Shown here piece after piece: positions 59,536-64,000 of a DNA stretch of 64,000 nucleotides. Numbering within the stretch: position 1 is the first letter of the stretch; the number at the start of each line of letters is the position of its first letter. Location: positions 67,022,212-67,086,211 of the forward strand of contig CM069870.1 of assembly GCA_036172665.1 (NCBI GenBank), given 5' to 3'. The stretch comes from Prosopocoilus inquinatus (Eukaryota; Arthropoda; Insecta; Coleoptera; Lucanidae). The position numbers and the translations under genes are program-made. A model generated the notes under the pieces. It was not told where the DNA came from. It saw only the letters and a list, made by a program, of their open reading frames with translations, and ran no database searches.

Positions 59536-59765
59536 CTGAATTCTCTGATAGGTATCGGTCATCATAGCGATGAGCAGATTAATCAAAACGACCACCGAGA
59601 CCAACATATAAATCCCATACATCGTCTTAAAAAGCGCCTCGGTCCAGTAGGGTTGATTGTTATTATGGGTAATTTGGTAATTCTCTGTTTTTAGTTTGTC
59701 GACGTCTGTTTGCCCGAATATGGCGAAAAATAGCAGCTCGAAAGCTTTGAGCGGGTTCTTTTGGA
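59536..59765 (-). CDS. nompC: nompC alternative pore/S6 exon b
   Basis: 230 bp between GATTCCAG (59766-59773) and CAG|GTAACG. Encodes QKNPLKAFELLFFAIFGQTD, the extracellular linker (VDKLKTENYQITHNNNQPYW), S6 (FKTMYGIYMLVSVVVLINLL) and IAMMTDTYQRIQ. Phase 1 in, phase 0 out, identical to exon a. It is homologous to exon a, nearly identical in pore helix and S6 but different and of different length in the pore linker. Confidence 0.88.
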
Positions 59766-59791
59766 CTGGAATCACAAAGCAAGATAATTAC

Positions 59792-60024
59792 CTGGATGCG
59801 CTGGTACGTGTCAGACATCATAGCAATTAGTAGATTAATTAGAACAACCACAGACACCAGCATGTACACGCCGAACACCACCTTGAACAGGTTGTCCGTC
59901 CAGTTCGGCCGGTACGGGGGCAGATTCAACTTTGGGTCAGGTTTTATTGTCAACTCGTCATACGTTGTCTGCCCGAATATGGCGAAAAACAATAGTTCGA
60001 ATGCCACCAACGGACTCATTACCA
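59792..60024 (-). CDS. nompC: nompC alternative pore/S6 exon a
   Basis: 233 bp between TTTAG (60025-60029) and CAG|GTAATT. Encodes VMSPLVAFELLFFAIFGQTT, linker (YDELTIKPDPKLNLPPYRPN), S6 (FKVVFGVYMLVSVVVLINLL) and IAMMSDTYQRIQ. 'NLLIAMMSDTYQRIQ' followed by 'AQSDIEWK' is the NompC signature. Exons further 5' (S1-S5, ankyrin repeats) are not seen before 64000. Confidence 0.9.
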
Positions 60025-60385
60025 CTAAAGAATACGAGCACCATCAGTTAACTGAATTTCATTTGGTCAGTTTTACATTTACGACTTATAGCGAACAAAA
60101 CAAGAGGCTTCCATGCTACTAATAATACACCAATAAATAACTCCTACGTCACTGGTTATTCATTATTCTACAAAATTTCAACCCGCCAATTCGATCATCA
60201 TCATCAAAAACTTTGTTGATTTAATTCCCAAAACTATTGGTCTAAACCAGTGGCTTCCAAGCTGGTTCCTACGGACCTCTGGGCTCCGTTGCAAATTGAA
60301 ATGAATTTGGAGGTGGACCAAGACATGAAAGTTAAATTTGTAATTTTGAGATTCTGTTAGGTTCTTTTGTTTGTGGTGTTGCAGT

Positions 60386-62343
60386 CAGCGGCGGCGCGTG
60401 ATGATTTCCTGCGGGTGGGCAACAACTGCAAAAGGGAAAGATGGGGTCTGCATTTTTCAAATAAATTTGCTTTTCGGGGCTTGTAATTCTTTTAACTAAA
60501 TTTAAGCGAGAGATTTACCGAGCTTTTTCTCGGCTTTCCGACGCCCTTTACCAAAAAAAAAACCAATCGACGAACGCGTTCTTGAATTACAATCAAAAAT
60601 CAAAAGCGCCGCGGTTTTTATTCGCTCAATTAACTGAACGTCTCTCCCTCCTCTCGCGATCGCGCTTGCAATTTTTGAATTCAATTTAAGAGGGTGATTT
60701 ACAGAGCTTCTTCTCAGCTTTCCCACGTTTTTTACTAAAAAGCAATCGACGAACGCGTTCTTCAGTTACAATCAAAATTCAAAAGCGATGCGTTTTTTAT
60801 TTGCTGAATTAACTGAACGTCTCTCCCTCCCCTAGCGATCGCGCTTGTAATTTTTGAATTCAATTTTAGGGGAGAATTTATAGAGCTTTTTCTCAGCTTT
60901 CCAACGCTTTTTACCAAAAAACAATCGACGAACTCGTTCTTTAATTACAATCAAAATTCAAAAACGCCGCGTGTTTTATTTGCTCAGTCTCTCCCTCCCC
61001 TCGCGATCGCGCTTGTAATTTTCGAATTCAAATTAAGCTCGGAATTTACTGAGCTTTTTCTCATCTTTTCAATGCCCTTTACCAAAAAACAATCGACGAG
61101 CGCGTTCTTGAATTACAATCAAAATTCTAAAGGGCCACGTTTCTTATTTGCTCAATTAACAGAACGTCTCTCCCTCCCCTCGCGATCGCGTTTGTAATTC
61201 TTGAATTCAATTTAAGTGGGGGATTTATAGAGCTTTTTCTCGGCTATCCAACGCTTTTCACCAGAAAACAATCGAGCGTATTCTTGGTTTACAATCAAGA
61301 TTCAAAAGCGACGCGTTTTTTTATTCGCTCAATTAACTGAACGCCTCTCCCTCCCCTCACGATCGCTTCTGTAATTTTTTAATTTAATTTAAGTGGGGGA
61401 TTTATAGAGCTTTTTCTGAGCTTTCCAGGGCTGTTTACAAAAAAACAATCGAGCACATTATTGGGTTACAATCAAAATTCAAAAGCGACGCTTTTCTTGT
61501 TTCCTCAATGAACTGAACGTCTCTCCCTCCCCTCGCTATCGCGCTTGTAATTTTTAGATTCAATTTAAGCGCGGAATTTACTGAGCTTTTTCTCATCTTT
61601 CCAACGTCTCTTACCAGAAAACAATCGACGAACACGTTCTTCAGTTACAATTAAAATTTAAAAGCGACATGTTTCTTATTTATTCAATTAACTAAACGTT
61701 TATCCCTCTCCTCGCGATCGCGTTTGTAACTCTTGAATTCAATTTAAGTGGAGGATTTATAGAGCTTCTTCTCAGCTTTTCAACGCTTTTTACTAAAAAA
61801 CAATCGAGCCCATTCTTGGGTTACAATCAAATTTCAAAAGCGAGCGATTTTTATTGCCCAATTAACTGAACGTTTCTCTCTCTCTAGTCGCGATCGCGTT
61901 TGTAATTTTTGAATTCAATTTAAGTGGGGGATTTATAGAGCTTTTTCTCAGCTTTCCAACGCTTTCACCAGAAAACAATCGAGCGCATTCTTGAACTGAA
62001 CGTCTCTCCCTCCCCTCGCGATCGCGCTTGTAATTTTTGAATTCAATTTAAGCGGACATTAACAGAGCTTTTTTTCAGCATTTCGACGCAGTTTATCAAA
62101 AAAACAATCGGCGAACGCGTTCTTGAATTACGATCAAGATTCAAAAGCAACGCATTGCTTATTTGCTCAATTAACTAAACATCTCTCACCAAAAAACAAT
62201 CGACGAATCGACTACAACTGCAAAAGGGAAAGTGGATGTATTTTTCAAACAAATTTGTTTTTCGAGATTGCCCGGATGAGGAACCGGAACGTGGAACTTC
62301 ATAGGACAGGGTGGGCACTGCCCACTCCGACGAGCCGCCACTG
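60386..62343. mobile_element. hAT-like non-autonomous element carrying a satellite array
   Basis: Terminal CAGCGGCGGCGCGTGATG against the complement of the right end, CAGTGGCGGCTCGT, i.e. the CAGNGGCG type known from hAT elements. The 8-bp flanks are GTTGCAGT (60378-60385) and GTTGCAGG (62344-62351), one mismatch. Subterminal 'caactgcaaaagggaaag' occurs in direct orientation at 60423 and 62215, bracketing the tandem array. No transposase. Confidence 0.75.
60505..62210. repeat. Tandem satellite, about ten units of ~177 bp
   Basis: 'gagctttttctcagctttccaacg' recurs near 60520, 60704, 60882, 61049, 61231, 61406, 61582, 61761, 61938 and 62063, each followed by 'acaatcgacgaacgcgttct', 'caatcaaaattcaaaagcga' and 'ctctccctcccctcgcgatc'. 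The last interval is shortened to 125 bp. Confidence 0.9.
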
Positions 62344-62351
62344 GTTGCAGG

Positions 62352-63700
62352 TGTTCAAAATAAAAGTGGGAAGATGGAATGTCCAAAACTTCCTTCAGGA
62401 GAAAAGACGGAAATTATTTCCGAAACTCCCTTCAGGAGAAAAGACAGAAACGTAACGATACAGTCACCTTTCTGTTTTTTCTTCCGAAGGTAGTTTTGGG
62501 CATTCTATTTCTTCATGTTTTATTTTTTTTTGCTGCATATATTTATAATTTGGTATTTCGTTCATAAGCTTGGATCTTTTTTTGTGTTTTTGTGTACCCC
62601 CAGGCGCTGCTGGTTAAGCGTAAGACTGATTTTTTTAAAATTTTCTTTCGTTTTGTTTATACCGCGTTTTCCTTTTGAAAATTTAGCTCCTTGTGGTGGG
62701 CCATCATTCTCCTCAAATCGATTGGATCATAAGCTCATAAGCTAATAAGCCGCAGGAGGACGCTCTGAACATCGCCAAAGTCGTTTCTTTTCCTTCGACC
62801 TACAGACGCTGTTGCGAGCTGGGACGCCGCAATCCTCAGTTTATTTATTTCATTTTCATTACGATGTGAAAAATCGATCCACGTTCCTCGGATTGGTCGG
62901 TGATTGTGCCGTTTCGCGGTGTTTCCAGTTTTTATTGTTGTCTGCGCCGAATTTCCAATCGAGTCGGCGCTAGTGATCGGCGATTTTGTTTTTAATCCAA
63001 ACTTTCACTCCTTCCACGCCTGTTCCTTAGCTGACCCGTTTGTTTGTTTAAAGAGTTAAATTTTTATTGTCTTTAGTTTTTTCTAAGGCGTGTTTCGCTT
63101 CTTGGCGAATTTCCCGCACTTCCCTTTCGATTGCACTCCTGAGAGGAAGCGTAAGATTTTTCTACCTCTTTTTTCTTCCTGGCAACGTGTTGTGTGACGT
63201 CACTTCGCGTAGTGTAATTTTTCGGGGTTTGTCGGGATGTGGGCGTATTTTGAACCATTTTTGGGATCAAACATTGCTTGAATATTTTTTCAAACTGCGA
63301 ACTCTGTGGGAAGGATTTAATTACCTGTCACAGTTTATCTGTTTAGCTGTCGTAACAAAGTCAGGGGTTCTGTTTTCTTTTTTTATTTATATAGAGACTA
63401 TTTATACCGCTGTTGTCCCATATACCTATTCTTGGTTTCATTCTTTCGGAATGCGTAATGTCATAATATTTTCTCCATTTTGTTTTTTTTTTTGCATTTC
63501 ATGTCTTGCGCGCTTCACGCTATTCTTTCTTGTAGATGCTAAGAGTCAGTAAGCTGTGCGAGAGTACTCACGCCGACGCGCAAATGCCCTTTTGTTTGGG
63601 CCCTGTAAAGCACAATAGTTTCGATACTAATGCTATGCTTTGCTATTAACAGCCCAATACGGGGTTGGTTGTTATCACGTACCACTTCGTGTGTTATAAA
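62352..63700. other. Upstream nompC intron (presumed), no exon recognised
   Basis: Direct repeat 'aaacttccttcaggagaaaagac' near 62387 and 62426. T-rich ORFs (60-161 residues) have hydrophobic, composition-driven sequences and no family match I can recognise. Confidence 0.4.
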
Positions 63701-63707
63701 CACAGAC

Positions 63708-63861
63708 CGGATCTTGGTACATGTACCGGTGGAAGGATGGAGGGAGGAGTAGGAGCGGGCGGTTGCGCCTTGTTGTCTTGCGTTGATTTGAATCACAGTC
63801 CTATTTCGAAGGCGCGACCGCCCGCTCCTACTCCTCCCTTCCACCGGTACCAAGATCCATT
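63708..63861. repeat. ~150-bp foldback element
   Basis: 'ggatcttggta...ccggtggaaggatggaggg' inverted against 'ccctcc...ttccaccggtaccaagatcc', with GC-rich inner arms (gagcgggcggt). Likely MITE. ORFs on both strands are produced by the arms. Confidence 0.8.
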
Positions 63862-64000
63862 CTGTAGTTATAAATAAACGTACGATTTTTGCTGAATCTG
63901 AACATCCTTCATCTCACGATATTTACGCTTGCGGGAGGGAATTCAAACATCATTTTATTTTCTTTTGCCTCTACCTGGGGCATACAGTCGGGTAAACTGG

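Noticed and set aside
59338..59694. Plus-strand ORFs of 108-118 residues opposite the nompC pore exons
   Set aside because: Shadows of the minus-strand exons, which carry the TRP-channel signature.
63067..63552. 161-residue ORF, Phe-rich
   Set aside because: T-rich composition gives a spuriously hydrophobic frame. No NompC transmembrane segment could be recognised, and it is on the wrong strand for nompC.
1..64000. CRISPR arrays, operons, phage genes, tRNA or rRNA genes
   Set aside because: Nothing resembling spaced short repeats, ribosome-binding-site-led operons or cloverleaf and rRNA sequences was recognised. Tandem arrays here are satellites. A tRNA search was only visual.

Overview
This is a piece of an animal nuclear genome, almost certainly an insect and perhaps a beetle. 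It is AT-rich, its genes are split by GT-AG introns, a family of neutral lipase/phospholipase A1-like genes is clustered, and the 3' end of an arthropod-type nompC (TRPN) channel gene is present. There are no bacterial operons. Most of the window is repeats and mobile elements.

Layout. 1-6.3 kb: a diverged tandem satellite and small transposons. 6.3-33.9 kb: four lipase genes, at 6.68-14.44 (+), 14.84-15.84 (-), 26.72-27.82 (+) and 32.56-33.91 (-). They form two convergent pairs, and each keeps a Ser-Asp-His triad. 34.6-47.8 kb: retroelement territory. It holds a foldback element containing a LINE, which in turn contains a Penelope-like element (PLE); a second LINE; a third LINE fragment; and a second PLE. 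48.3-60.0 kb: the last exons of nompC on the minus strand, with a 10.7-kb repeat-filled intron. 60.4-62.3 kb: a hAT-like non-autonomous element carrying a ~177-bp satellite array.

The most unusual content is a set of hammerhead-ribozyme (HHR) retroelements. A ~311-bp unit without a reverse transcriptase occurs in four separate insertions (0.93, 9.37, 16.98 and 57.2 kb). One of them has two complete units in tandem. Full units carry a type I hammerhead whose three helices can be drawn from the sequence, with a palindromic helix III. All four insertions are inverted head-to-head composites flanked by 12-13 bp target duplications. The GIY-YIG Penelope-like element at 36.9-38.5 kb has the same topology, the same TSD length and the same ribozyme type. 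This fits retrozyme-like parasites mobilised by PLE machinery (inference). A different hammerhead sits in intron 1 of the fourth lipase gene.

The second notable item is a pair of alternative nompC exons encoding the pore and S6. They have the same phases and only 26 nt between them, too short to be spliced as an intron, so they should be mutually exclusive.

All exon joins were done by eye from splice signals, reading phase and protein-family conservation. No search or folding program was run.
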